From Parvibaculaceae bacterium Mf 1.05b.01 (GTDB lineage Bacteria; Pseudomonadota; Alphaproteobacteria; Parvibaculales; Parvibaculaceae), in contig BAOK01000001.1 of the NCBI GenBank assembly GCA_000509225.1, positions 1,364,001 to 1,428,000 of the forward strand: a stretch of DNA of 64,000 nucleotides, read 5' to 3'. Made by a program: the position numbers and the translations under genes. Shown piece after piece: positions 26,079 through 33,510 of the stretch. The notes below the pieces were generated by a model, which made no database searches, had not been told where the DNA came from, and saw only the letters and a program-made list of their open reading frames with translations. How positions within the stretch are numbered: the stretch's first letter is position 1; each line of letters starts with the position of its first letter.

Positions 26079-27458
26079 ATGGGGAAGCTGAATAAAGCTG
26101 TATTGGCTGTACTTGTTGCGACGGGGGTGGGTGTTACGTCTGCGGCAATTGCCAAAGTACCAGAGAGCCAGGCGGCTCGACTGGGGCGTGACCTGACACC
26201 GCTCGGCGCGGAAAAAGGCGGTAATGCCGATGGGTCGATACCTGCCTGGACCGGCGGTCTTTCCTCACCACCATCGAATGTGGCTTATCAGGCCGGCATG
26301 CATCACCCAGATCCCTTTACCAGCGACCCCATTCTTTTCACGATCGACGCAAACAACGCTTCTCAGTATGCGGATCGTCTGACAGGCGCGCACAAAGCGC
26401 TCCTGGATATTTATGGCAGTTCCTATTTCATGCCGGTCTACAAGACCCACCGGACCTGCACATTCCCCGACAATGTGTTCGCAGCTGCGCGCAATAACGC
26501 CCTTGTCGGCGAGCTTGCCGAGGGTGGGAATGGTGTGACCGGCGCCATCATGTCCAAGCCCTTCCCGATCCCCAACAATGCTTGGGAGATCATCTGGAAC
26601 CACATGCTGGTCTTCATCAACTATAAGGCAACCCGGCAATATGCTGCCGCCGTTCCGACAGCAAGCGGCGACTACACGCTCTACACCGTTCAAGATGAAG
26701 CCATTGTCGCCTGGAACGACCCCACAAAAGAAAAGGCTGAAGACCTGGACAATATCTGGGCGCTCTACATCGCTCACACTGTTGCGCCTGCGCGCCGCGC
26801 CGGGAATGTCACGCTTGTTCATGAAACGATCAACATGGCGCAGCAGCCGCGCCTGGCCTGGCAGTACAGCCCGGGCACACGCCGCGTCCGCCGGGCTCCA
26901 AATATTGCGTACGACAATCCTGGTGTGAACTCTGATGGCATGTTCACGGTCGACAGCCTTGGCGGCTATAACGGTTCTCCCAACCGCTATGACTGGACGG
27001 TGATCGGCAAGAATGAATATTACCTTCCGAACAATAATTACCGGTTGGGATCTGACGATTTGCAATATGACGACATCATTGCAGCGCGTCATATCAATCA
27101 AGAACACACACGCTATGAGCTACAGCGTGCCTGGGTGATTGAGGCGAACCTGAAGCCCGGCACACGCCACGTCTACGCACGTCGGCGGATGTATTTGCAG
27201 GAAGACAGTTGGGGAGTCATTGCGACTGAGCTCTACGACACGCGAGGCCAGCTTTGGCGTACACAGGAAGGTTTCCCGAAGACTGCCTATGAGGTGCCGC
27301 TCTGTGCCGGAGCTGGAATGGCCTATTACGACCTCACCAATGGACGCTACCTCATGGGAGGCATGATCAATCAGGAACCACCGGTCAATTTCTATGCGAC
27401 AGAACTGCGGGAGGACCGCTATACGCCTGCTTCAATCCGCCGGCTGGGCGTCAGGTAA
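26079..27458 (+). CDS. DUF1329 family exported protein
   Basis: A 459-residue protein with a signal peptide (about 1-25, ending SAAIA before KVPES). The mature start ARLGRDLTPLGAEKGGNADGSIPAW is characteristic of DUF1329, and the long beta-rich body ends in a conserved C-terminal Tyr/Arg-rich region. The family resembles LolA/LolB-like lipid-binding folds and is often found near catabolic genes for steroids and other hydrophobic compounds. No DUF1302 partner lies here. The ATG at 26079 follows GGGAGGG. A palindrome precedes it and a strong bidirectional terminator follows it. Confidence 0.9.
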   Translation: MGKLNKAVLAVLVATGVGVTSAAIAKVPESQAARLGRDLTPLGAEKGGNADGSIPAWTGGLSSPPSNVAYQAGMHHPDPFTSDPILFTIDANNASQYADRLTGAHKALLDIYGSSYFMPVYKTHRTCTFPDNVFAAARNNALVGELAEGGNGVTGAIMSKPFPIPNNAWEIIWNHMLVFINYKATRQYAAAVPTASGDYTLYTVQDEAIVAWNDPTKEKAEDLDNIWALYIAHTVAPARRAGNVTLVHETINMAQQPRLAWQYSPGTRRVRRAPNIAYDNPGVNSDGMFTVDSLGGYNGSPNRYDWTVIGKNEYYLPNNNYRLGSDDLQYDDIIAARHINQEHTRYELQRAWVIEANLKPGTRHVYARRRMYLQEDSWGVIATELYDTRGQLWRTQEGFPKTAYEVPLCAGAGMAYYDLTNGRYLMGGMINQEPPVNFYATELREDRYTPASIRRLGVR

Positions 27459-27474
27459 ACAGCTTACAAGTTCA

Positions 27475-27506
27475 CAAAAAAGGGCAGCTCGCGAGCTGCC
27501 CTTTTT
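27475..27506. terminator. Bidirectional Rho-independent terminator
   Basis: A perfect 22-base palindrome (27481-27502; 11-base arms AGGGCAGCTCG/CGAGCTGCCCT) is flanked by an A-run on the left and T-run on the right. It sits between the convergent DUF1329 and aldehyde dehydrogenase stops and can end both transcripts. Confidence 0.92.
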
Positions 27507-27524
27507 CTTTTGAGGCGCTAACGC

Positions 27525-28985
27525 CTATTTCTTGATCTGGCTTGCCAGGTTTTTCTGCGTCTTCGCGCCGTATGGCGGACGGAACATCTCTGCAACCATC
27601 TTAGACTTTGATTGTGTGTAGATTGACTTGGCGTGGCTAAACTCTTTAAAGCCATCGAAGCCGTGATAGGCCCCCATGCCCGACGGGCCAATCCCACCAA
27701 ATGGCAGATCTTCCTGGGAGATATGCATGATCACATCATTAACGGTCACGCCACCCGCAGTGGTGTTTTTCAACACCTTGTCCTCTTCGGCTTTATCCTC
27801 GCCGAAATAATAGAGGCCTAGCGGACGATCATTCTCGTTGATGTAATCAATCGTCTCGTCACTCTCTTTGTAGGTTTTCACCGGAAGCAGAGGACCAAAA
27901 ATCTCTTCCTGCATGATCTTCATATCGTCAGTTGCATCCAGCACGATGGTCGGCGGAATCTTGTGAGTCTGCTGTTGAGAGAAGTCCTCGTTGGCAGGAT
28001 TGACCTCAACAATTTTGGCGCCCTTTGCCTTTGCATCGTCGATGTAGCTGTTGAGACGGTCAAAATGCCGCTGGTTGACGATCGAGGTGTAGTCAGGATT
28101 GTCTTTGAGAGTCGGATACATCTTGGCGACTGACTTCTCAGCTGCACCAACAAATGCGTCGACCTTGCCCTCTGGAACAAAGACATAATCTGGCGCCAGA
28201 CATATCTGGCCAGCATTCAACGTCTTGCCATTCATAATTCGCGCAGCTGCATCTTCTACATCTGCACTCTTGGAAACGATCACAGGTGACTTGCCACCCA
28301 GTTCCAAGGTCAGTGGCACGAGATTTTCAGCGGCGGCGCGCATGACGTGGTGCGCAATGGAAGTCGCACCGGTGAAAAGCAGATGATCGAACGGCTGCCG
28401 GGAAAAGGCTTCGCCAACGGCGGGACCACCGGTCACCACGGCCACTTCTGTTTCATCATAGGCTTCACGGAACAAGCGGGCCATTACATCAGATGTAACA
28501 GGCGTATATTCAGACGGCTTGATGATTGTTCGGTTGCCTGCAGCAAAGATGCCAGACAACGGGACGAATGTGAGATTGACGGGAAAATTCCAGGGGCTGA
28601 TGACACCGACGACACCCTTTGGCTGATACTCAATCCGCGCTTTGGCACCAAGCAGACCCAGGGGGAACATGACCTTGCGCTTCTCAGGTTTCATCCACTG
28701 TTTGAGATGCTTCTTTGAGTGCTTCAGTGGCCCGATTGAGCTCATAATGTCAGTGAGAAGCGATTGTTCGATGCTCCGGTGTCCAAAATCGGCAGCCATG
28801 GCTTCGGCCAACTCTTTCTGATTGTCCACCAGAAGCGCAATGGCACGGTCAATCCAATCGATCCGCCGCTCCAGACTCGGGGCTCCTTCCTTAATGTGGG
28901 CCTCTTTTTGACGATCCACAATCTCTCTGATTGCGCCACCAGCAGAGTCCGCGTCGGAACCTCTTGTATCTTCAGCTACGCTCAT
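27525..28985 (-). CDS. Aldehyde dehydrogenase (coniferyl-aldehyde-dehydrogenase-like)
   Basis: A 486-residue NAD(P)-dependent aldehyde dehydrogenase. PWNFP appears near 130, the catalytic Glu is in LELGGKSP near residue 236, the catalytic Cys is in GQICLAP near 270, and EEIFGP marks the cofactor region. The mid-length chain without long insertions and the C-terminal SKSKMVAEMFRPPYG segment fit the coniferyl aldehyde dehydrogenase (CalB-like) subgroup, which also handles fatty and terpenoid aldehydes. The exact substrate is inferred only by subgroup. It is divergent from the GGDEF gene across a 290-base gap that holds two inverted repeats. Confidence 0.9.
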   Translation of the reverse strand: MSVAEDTRGSDADSAGGAIREIVDRQKEAHIKEGAPSLERRIDWIDRAIALLVDNQKELAEAMAADFGHRSIEQSLLTDIMSSIGPLKHSKKHLKQWMKPEKRKVMFPLGLLGAKARIEYQPKGVVGVISPWNFPVNLTFVPLSGIFAAGNRTIIKPSEYTPVTSDVMARLFREAYDETEVAVVTGGPAVGEAFSRQPFDHLLFTGATSIAHHVMRAAAENLVPLTLELGGKSPVIVSKSADVEDAAARIMNGKTLNAGQICLAPDYVFVPEGKVDAFVGAAEKSVAKMYPTLKDNPDYTSIVNQRHFDRLNSYIDDAKAKGAKIVEVNPANEDFSQQQTHKIPPTIVLDATDDMKIMQEEIFGPLLPVKTYKESDETIDYINENDRPLGLYYFGEDKAEEDKVLKNTTAGGVTVNDVIMHISQEDLPFGGIGPSGMGAYHGFDGFKEFSHAKSIYTQSKSKMVAEMFRPPYGAKTQKNLASQIKK

Positions 28986-29128
28986 TTGTACCTCCGAATG
29001 GCGGCCCCAGCCGCGCTATTATTGCCTCCGCGCGAACAGATTTTGCCTGCTCACACCCATCTGAGTTCCTGGGGGTTGGCATTCTGCTCCCCGGCGCCTC
29101 ACCTGTGTTGGAGACTAACATTGCCTTT

Positions 29129-29144
29129 CATATAGCGCTACATG
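29129..29144. promoter_or_regulatory. Candidate palindromic regulatory site upstream of the aldehyde dehydrogenase
   Basis: CAT-A-TAGCGCTA-C-ATG, symmetric except for one pair. It lies in the divergent region between the aldehyde dehydrogenase and GGDEF genes, about 145 bases from either start. Confidence 0.35.
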
Positions 29145-29147
29145 GTC

Positions 29148-29172
29148 AAAACCGCACGAAACAGCGGTTTTT
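29148..29172. terminator. Hairpin flanked by A and T runs in a divergent intergenic region
   Basis: AAAACCGC (29148-29155) / GCGGTTTT (29164-29171), perfect eight-base arms and an eight-base loop, then a further T. The shape is that of a terminator readable on both strands. It lies between two divergent starts, so it would have to act as an attenuator, end an unseen short transcript, or be a remnant. Confidence 0.45.
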
Positions 29173-29275
29173 CCCAGCCAAATGCCCCAAGGATGTCTCA
29201 AAATTTACGAACGCGTAATAATCCCCGCGTAGATTGATAGGCGTAGGGAAAATCTATTTGATCCGGGGAAGCATC

Positions 29276-30340
29276 GTGACATCTACAACCAACACTTCAC
29301 CAGCATTGGAATATGGCGCAAAAGCCATGCAGCTGATGAGCGACAACAGTATCGAGCCAACCCCCGGCGCATACGGCGTTTGGTACGCCTACGCCTCTGG
29401 CGAGAACCCCGAAATAAACACAAAGATCAATGAGCGCTTTGAGGAATCGAAGCCGTTTGACTCACCCTTCATGTATGAGCTCGAGTCGCTCTTGAGCGCG
29501 CCGGAAGAGCAGCTGGCTGATTCAACCATTGAAGCTGGCGAACAACTGAGCGGCAAGATGGACAATGTGATCGAACTGATCGCAAGTGTTACCGGCGACA
29601 CCAATCGATTTGGAAAATCGATGCAAGGCGTGAGCGACGCACTCACCAGCGAGATTTCTGCTGCTGACCTGGGACAGGTCGTCGAAACAATTGTTGCAGC
29701 CACAAAACAAATGGAAACCCGGTCTCGAGAGCTTGAAGAGAAGCTCACCGAGTCCAAGGGTGAAGTTGAGGAGCTTAGGAGCAACCTGGCACAGGCACGC
29801 AGCGAAGCGCTCACAGACCAGTTGACTGGTATCGCCAACCGCAAAGCCTTTGATGAAGTTCTCCTGAGTTCAATTGCGGAAGCATCGCAAAACGGGTCAG
29901 AAATGTGTCTCGCCATGGCGGACATCGACTTCTTCAAGAAATTCAACGACACATTCGGCCATCAGGCCGGTGACCAGGTTCTCCGCCTGGTTGGCCGTTG
30001 CTTAAGCAATAATGTGAAGGGTCAGGACACACCTGCACGCTATGGCGGCGAAGAGTTCGCAATGATCCTTCCAAACACTGTTTTGGAAGATGCTATTAAG
30101 TTGGCAAACCACATTCGCGAGACCGTCAAATCTCGTGAGTTGGTCAAAAAGTCCACCGGTGAAAATCTCGGTCGGGTAACAATGTCCTTAGGCGTTGCGC
30201 AATTTGGAATGGGCGATACGCCTCAGACCATGATTGCCCGCGCGGATGCCGCACTTTATGAGGCCAAGGAACAGGGCCGGAATCGCGTGGTGGCAGCGGA
30301 TGGTGCGACAGCTGCAGAGCCCGCTCAGGCAGCTGGCTGA
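29276..30340 (+). CDS. GGDEF-domain diguanylate cyclase
   Basis: A 354-residue soluble protein. An N-terminal helical domain (with AYGVWYAYASGENPEI near 30-45) is common in alphaproteobacterial cyclases and may be a signalling or dimerisation unit. A coiled coil (about 145-180) leads to a complete GGDEF domain with the active loop RYGGEEF near residue 250. It should make cyclic di-GMP from two GTP. At the inhibitory-site position five residues before GGEEF the sequence is KGQD instead of RxxD, so product feedback may be weak. GTG at 29276 follows GGGGAAG; a TTG start at 29234 is less likely. Confidence 0.92.
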   Translation: MTSTTNTSPALEYGAKAMQLMSDNSIEPTPGAYGVWYAYASGENPEINTKINERFEESKPFDSPFMYELESLLSAPEEQLADSTIEAGEQLSGKMDNVIELIASVTGDTNRFGKSMQGVSDALTSEISAADLGQVVETIVAATKQMETRSRELEEKLTESKGEVEELRSNLAQARSEALTDQLTGIANRKAFDEVLLSSIAEASQNGSEMCLAMADIDFFKKFNDTFGHQAGDQVLRLVGRCLSNNVKGQDTPARYGGEEFAMILPNTVLEDAIKLANHIRETVKSRELVKKSTGENLGRVTMSLGVAQFGMGDTPQTMIARADAALYEAKEQGRNRVVAADGATAAEPAQAAG

Positions 30341-30506
30341 ATCAGCACCGGCACCATCGATCGTTTTTACGTAGCGTCGGACCGGCTTTACCACTGAAAA
30401 CCCTATTCCACTTCCGTCCATCGTCGCGTACCGGTAAGGTTTGCGCCACTTTTGGCGTGTCCACTGCTGCGTATTTGGGGCATGTCGTCAACTATGACGA
30501 GGACTT

Positions 30507-31301
30507 ATGGAAACGATCACATATGACGTGTCTGAGGGTATTGGCCATCTGACACTCAATCGGCCTGAGGTTTTAAACAGCATCAACATGGAGATGATCG
30601 CAGAGGTTCGCTCTGCGGTTGCTGATTTCGCCGCTGACGACGATGCGCGCGTTCTGCTGGTAACGGGTAATGGTCGAGGTTTTTGCGCGGGAGCTGACCT
30701 TTCCGCCAATGTGGCTGGGGATGATGACATGTCTCGCGGCGAGCGGGTGGCTCACGGCATGGACATTGGGTTTAACCCGATGGTCCGCGAACTATCAGAA
30801 GTGTCCAAGCCGGTTGTAACCGCCGTCAACGGCATGACAGCAGGAGGCGGTGTTGGTCTGGCTTTGGCCGGCGATATCGTCATTGCTGCGCGCTCTGCCA
30901 AGTTCGTTCAAGTCTTCGGGCCTCGTCTGGCCCTCATCCCTGACATGGGATGCACCTGGTTCACCCCCCACCTTGTCGGTCGCGCCCGTGCGCGCGCGCT
31001 GGCGCTCTTAGGTAACAAGCTTCCGGCCGAAACCGCTGCTGAGTGGGGCTTGATCTATGAGTGTGTGGATGATGAAAAACTAAGCGAAACAGCAATGGGA
31101 TACGCAAAACAACTCGCTGCCGGCCCAACCAATGCGTTTGCCGAAATTAAAAAGGCGCTCGATATGGCAGAGCACAATACGCTCGCCCAACAATTGGATT
31201 ATGAGCGCGATACGCAGGGCAAGCTGGGAGACCATCCGAATTTTGCCGAGGGCGTCGTTTCATTTCTCAAAAAGAAAGAACCAGAATTCGTTGCAGGGTA
31301 A
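30507..31301 (+). CDS. Enoyl-CoA hydratase/isomerase
   Basis: A 264-residue crotonase-fold protein. The CoA-binding motif GNGRGFCAGADLS lies near residues 53-65, with the oxyanion-hole strand NGMTAGGGVGLALAGD near 109-124 and a MGCTWFTPHLVGRARA helix. The residue positions usually held by the two catalytic glutamates are Gly/Met-rich here, so hydratase activity is not assured and isomerase or thioesterase-like use is possible. The start follows GAGGACTT. It is followed 29 bases later by a paralogue, presumably in one transcript. Confidence 0.88.
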   Translation: METITYDVSEGIGHLTLNRPEVLNSINMEMIAEVRSAVADFAADDDARVLLVTGNGRGFCAGADLSANVAGDDDMSRGERVAHGMDIGFNPMVRELSEVSKPVVTAVNGMTAGGGVGLALAGDIVIAARSAKFVQVFGPRLALIPDMGCTWFTPHLVGRARARALALLGNKLPAETAAEWGLIYECVDDEKLSETAMGYAKQLAAGPTNAFAEIKKALDMAEHNTLAQQLDYERDTQGKLGDHPNFAEGVVSFLKKKEPEFVAG

Positions 31302-31330
31302 GCTGCAACTAAACACACAGGGAGAAATCT

Positions 31331-32122
31331 ATGGACTTTCAACATGTAAGACTTGAGATCGAAGATGGCATTGCGACGCTGACGCTCAACCATCCTGAAG
31401 TAATGAACGCAGTATCGATGGAGATGCTGCAGGGCCTTGAAGAGGCTATGGACGTGGTCGAAGATCCAGACAGCAAAGTTCGCTGTCTTGTCCTGACTGG
31501 AGAAGGTCGTGGCTTCTGCACCGGAGCTAATCTTCAGGGGCGCAATGAAGGCCCTCAGCCCAAGAACCCGGATGCGGGATCGGCGCTGGAGAAAGCCTAT
31601 CACCCCTTCCTGCGCCGTCTGCGCAACCTGCCCGTCCCCCTGGTCACATCAGTGAATGGACCAGCTGCTGGCGTCGGCATGAGTTTCGCGCTTATGGGTG
31701 ACATGATCCTGTGTGCGCGGTCGTCTTACTTCCTGCAAGCATTCCGGCGCATTGGCCTTGTCCCAGATGGTGGGTCAACCTGGCTTCTGCCGCGCCTTGT
31801 GGGTCGGGCGCGTGCCATGGAACTTTCCATGATGGGCGAGAAACTCCCCGCGGAGACAGCGCTGCAGTGGGGTCTGATCAATCGCGTGTTTGACGACAAC
31901 GCCCTTCCAGAAGAAACAGACAAAATCGCTCGCCAGCTGGCCGACGGTCCCTTCTCTCTTGGTCTGATCCGTCAGCTCTACTGGGAAAGCGATGACAATA
32001 CGTATGAGGAGCAGCTCAATCTGGAGCGGCAGCTTCAACGGAGCGCCGGTCGCAGCAGCGACTTCAAAGAAGGCGTGAAGGCTTTCCTTGAAAAACGACC
32101 AGCTGAGTTTAAGGGCGAGTAA
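31331..32122 (+). CDS. Enoyl-CoA hydratase/isomerase, second copy
   Basis: A 263-residue crotonase-family protein similar to the upstream one and probably derived from it by an old duplication. It has EGRGFCTGANLQG near residue 58, NGPAAGVGMSFALMGD near 109, and FRRIGLVPDGGSTWLLPRLVGRARA near 137. It probably acts in beta-oxidation or degradation of an unsaturated acyl-CoA. The start follows GGGAGAAATCT, 29 bases after the upstream stop. The shared order suggests sequential or heteromeric action on one pathway, which is not proven. A hairpin follows the stop. Confidence 0.88.
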   Translation: MDFQHVRLEIEDGIATLTLNHPEVMNAVSMEMLQGLEEAMDVVEDPDSKVRCLVLTGEGRGFCTGANLQGRNEGPQPKNPDAGSALEKAYHPFLRRLRNLPVPLVTSVNGPAAGVGMSFALMGDMILCARSSYFLQAFRRIGLVPDGGSTWLLPRLVGRARAMELSMMGEKLPAETALQWGLINRVFDDNALPEETDKIARQLADGPFSLGLIRQLYWESDDNTYEEQLNLERQLQRSAGRSSDFKEGVKAFLEKRPAEFKGE

Positions 32123-32145
32123 ACCGTCACTATCGACGACGCATC

Positions 32146-32174
32146 AAGGGCTGCTTCTAACTGAAGCGGCCCTT
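32146..32174 (+). terminator. Terminator-like hairpin between the hydratase and tfoX-like genes
   Basis: A 12-base stem AAGGGCTGCTTC/GAAGCGGCCCTT with one wobble pair and a five-base loop, followed by a pyrimidine-rich stretch. It reaches into the stop codon of the convergent tfoX-like gene. Confidence 0.6.
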
Positions 32175-32574
32175 ACTTCTTTCGGACGCTCTTCTTTGTC
32201 GCTTTTGATTTGCGTTTTGGCTTGGCTTTTTTGGTCCGCCTGGCGGCCTCGATTGCCGCCTTCGCCCACTCGATCAGTTCTTCCGGCTCATCATACAGGC
32301 GATCGGGTATCTCCCAGTAAGACATAGAAATCTTGCGCCCCTCTTTCCCGTCCTTGGGCGGGGCTTCATAGAGGAACGGTGTCATGCCTTCATCATGGAA
32401 GGCACTCTTATTGATGTCATCAGCTTTAAAGTGAAGCGTCTCGCTGGCGATCAGGCCGAACATGAGGTCACGATAGTAGACCCCGGCACCGCCAAACATG
32501 TTCCGAATGCGGATATCACCGAGAGGGTCAAGCACCTCCAGTACGAAGGCTTTGTACTCCGAGCTGACTGCCAT
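32173..32574 (-). CDS. TfoX/Sxy N-terminal domain protein
   Basis: A 133-residue protein with the TfoX N-terminal domain (RIRNMFGGAGVYYRDLMFGLI, LHFKAD, YWEIPDRLYDEPEELIEWA) and a Lys/Arg-rich tail. It lacks the C-terminal domain of full-length Sxy. In gamma-proteobacteria Sxy assists CRP at competence genes; the role of short alphaproteobacterial forms is unknown. It starts eight bases after the stop of the HesB-type gene, so it is the last gene of the Fe-S operon. Confidence 0.87.
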   Translation of the reverse strand: MAVSSEYKAFVLEVLDPLGDIRIRNMFGGAGVYYRDLMFGLIASETLHFKADDINKSAFHDEGMTPFLYEAPPKDGKEGRKISMSYWEIPDRLYDEPEELIEWAKAAIEAARRTKKAKPKRKSKATKKSVRKK

Positions 32575-32582
32575 ATTCGGGC

Positions 32583-32954
32583 TTAGCTGGACGCAACTGC
32601 AGGTGTGATCGTGAAGCTTTCGCCACAGCCACAGGCATCCACGGCATTCGGATTGTTGAACTTGAAGCCGCTGGTAAAAGTGTCCTGCTCCCAGTCCATC
32701 TCTGTCCCGATGAGGAACAGGATCGCTTTGGGATCAATCAGGATGCGCACACCCTTGTCCTCGACGATCTCATCCAGAGGCGCGATGTCCTCTGCATAGT
32801 CCATCGTATAGGCCATGCCCGCGCAGCCACCGGTCTCAACACCGATCCGCACGCCGACAAAGTCTTCCTTGGCGTTGGACATAATGGCTTTTACGCGCTC
32901 CGCTGCGCGGTCGGTCAAGGTCACTGCTTTTGGTCGTTCTCTCACCGTAGTCAT
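32583..32954 (-). CDS. HesB/IscA-type Fe-S carrier (SufA/ErpA-like)
   Basis: A 123-residue A-type Fe-S carrier. The three conserved cysteines are in GGCAGMAY (first) and DACGCGESF (CGC pair) near the C-terminus. It receives clusters from SufBCD and passes them to apoproteins. ATG at 32954 is chosen because GGAG lies five bases upstream. About 130 bases separate it from the sufT gene, an unusually long gap for this operon, filled by a repeated hairpin element. Confidence 0.93.
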   Translation of the reverse strand: MTTVRERPKAVTLTDRAAERVKAIMSNAKEDFVGVRIGVETGGCAGMAYTMDYAEDIAPLDEIVEDKGVRILIDPKAILFLIGTEMDWEQDTFTSGFKFNNPNAVDACGCGESFTITPAVASS

Positions 32955-32983
32955 GGCAACTCCGATCAACTGGTTATTCCAGT

Positions 32984-33017
32984 CGCATTTTCGAACCGCA
33001 AAAGTCTGCCACTTTTG
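32984..33017. repeat. 34-base direct repeat, unit 1
   Basis: Matches the unit at 33041-33074 at 33 of 34 positions. It contains its own hairpin CAAAAGT-N5-ACTTTTG. It lies inside the Fe-S operon between the HesB-type and sufT genes. Confidence 0.9.
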
Positions 33018-33040
33018 GCTCGCAAATGCCTCTTCTCACC

Positions 33041-33084
33041 CGCATTTTCGAACCGCAAAAGTCTGCAACTTTTGCTGAAAATGC
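33041..33084. repeat. 34-base direct repeat, unit 2, within a larger hairpin
   Basis: Unit 2 (33041-33074) has the inner hairpin GCAAAAGT/ACTTTTGC and is closed by an outer stem GCATTTTC (33042-33049) / GAAAATGC (33077-33084). It ends directly at the sufT stop codon. The lack of a T-run on the minus strand argues against simple termination. Confidence 0.85.
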
Positions 33085-33495
33085 TTAGTACATATTCAGC
33101 GCGACACGCGCTTCGTCGCTCATCCGGCCAGGATCCCACGGAGGATCAAACACCAGATTAACATCCACATCACAAATTCCATCTACCGAGCGGATCGCAT
33201 CAGCAACCCAGCCTGGCATTTCGCCGGCAACCGGACATCCAGGCGCGGTGAGGGTCATATCAACCACCACATCCCGGTCATCCGACACGTCGATTTTGTA
33301 GATCAGGCCTAGTTCATAGATATCGACCGGGATCTCCGGGTCATACACCGTCTTGATCGCCCCGATCAGATCATCGGTCAGGCGTGTCAATTCATCGGCT
33401 GGAATCGCCGACTGTGAAGCAGCCTCACCGGCGGTCTCCGGCGTCGCCTCTGATATGGCCTCTTGTGGCAGATCTTCACTCATATCCTGATCCAA
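33085..33495 (-). CDS. sufT: SufT (DUF59/MIP18-type Fe-S assembly factor)
   Basis: A 136-residue protein. An acidic, Glu/Ala-rich N-terminus of about 40 residues is followed by a DUF59 domain with DPEIPVDIYELGLIY (DPE motif near residue 54) and TAPGCPVAGEMP with the conserved Cys. Such proteins aid maturation of Fe-S proteins downstream of SufBCD. The start is TTG at 33495; ATG at 33483 is the alternative, but its nearest purine-rich site is too close. It lies 15 bases after sufS. Confidence 0.9.
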   Translation of the reverse strand: MDQDMSEDLPQEAISEATPETAGEAASQSAIPADELTRLTDDLIGAIKTVYDPEIPVDIYELGLIYKIDVSDDRDVVVDMTLTAPGCPVAGEMPGWVADAIRSVDGICDVDVNLVFDPPWDPGRMSDEARVALNMY

Positions 33496-33510
33496 CTATT
33501 CTTTCGTTGC

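Noticed and set aside
26265-27107. 280-codon antisense frame in the DUF1329 gene
   Set aside because: It mirrors the DUF1329 codon pattern and is a shadow.
32984-33074. CRISPR-like direct repeats
   Set aside because: There are only two units, their spacing is filled by one short gap, each is a hairpin, and no cas gene is near.
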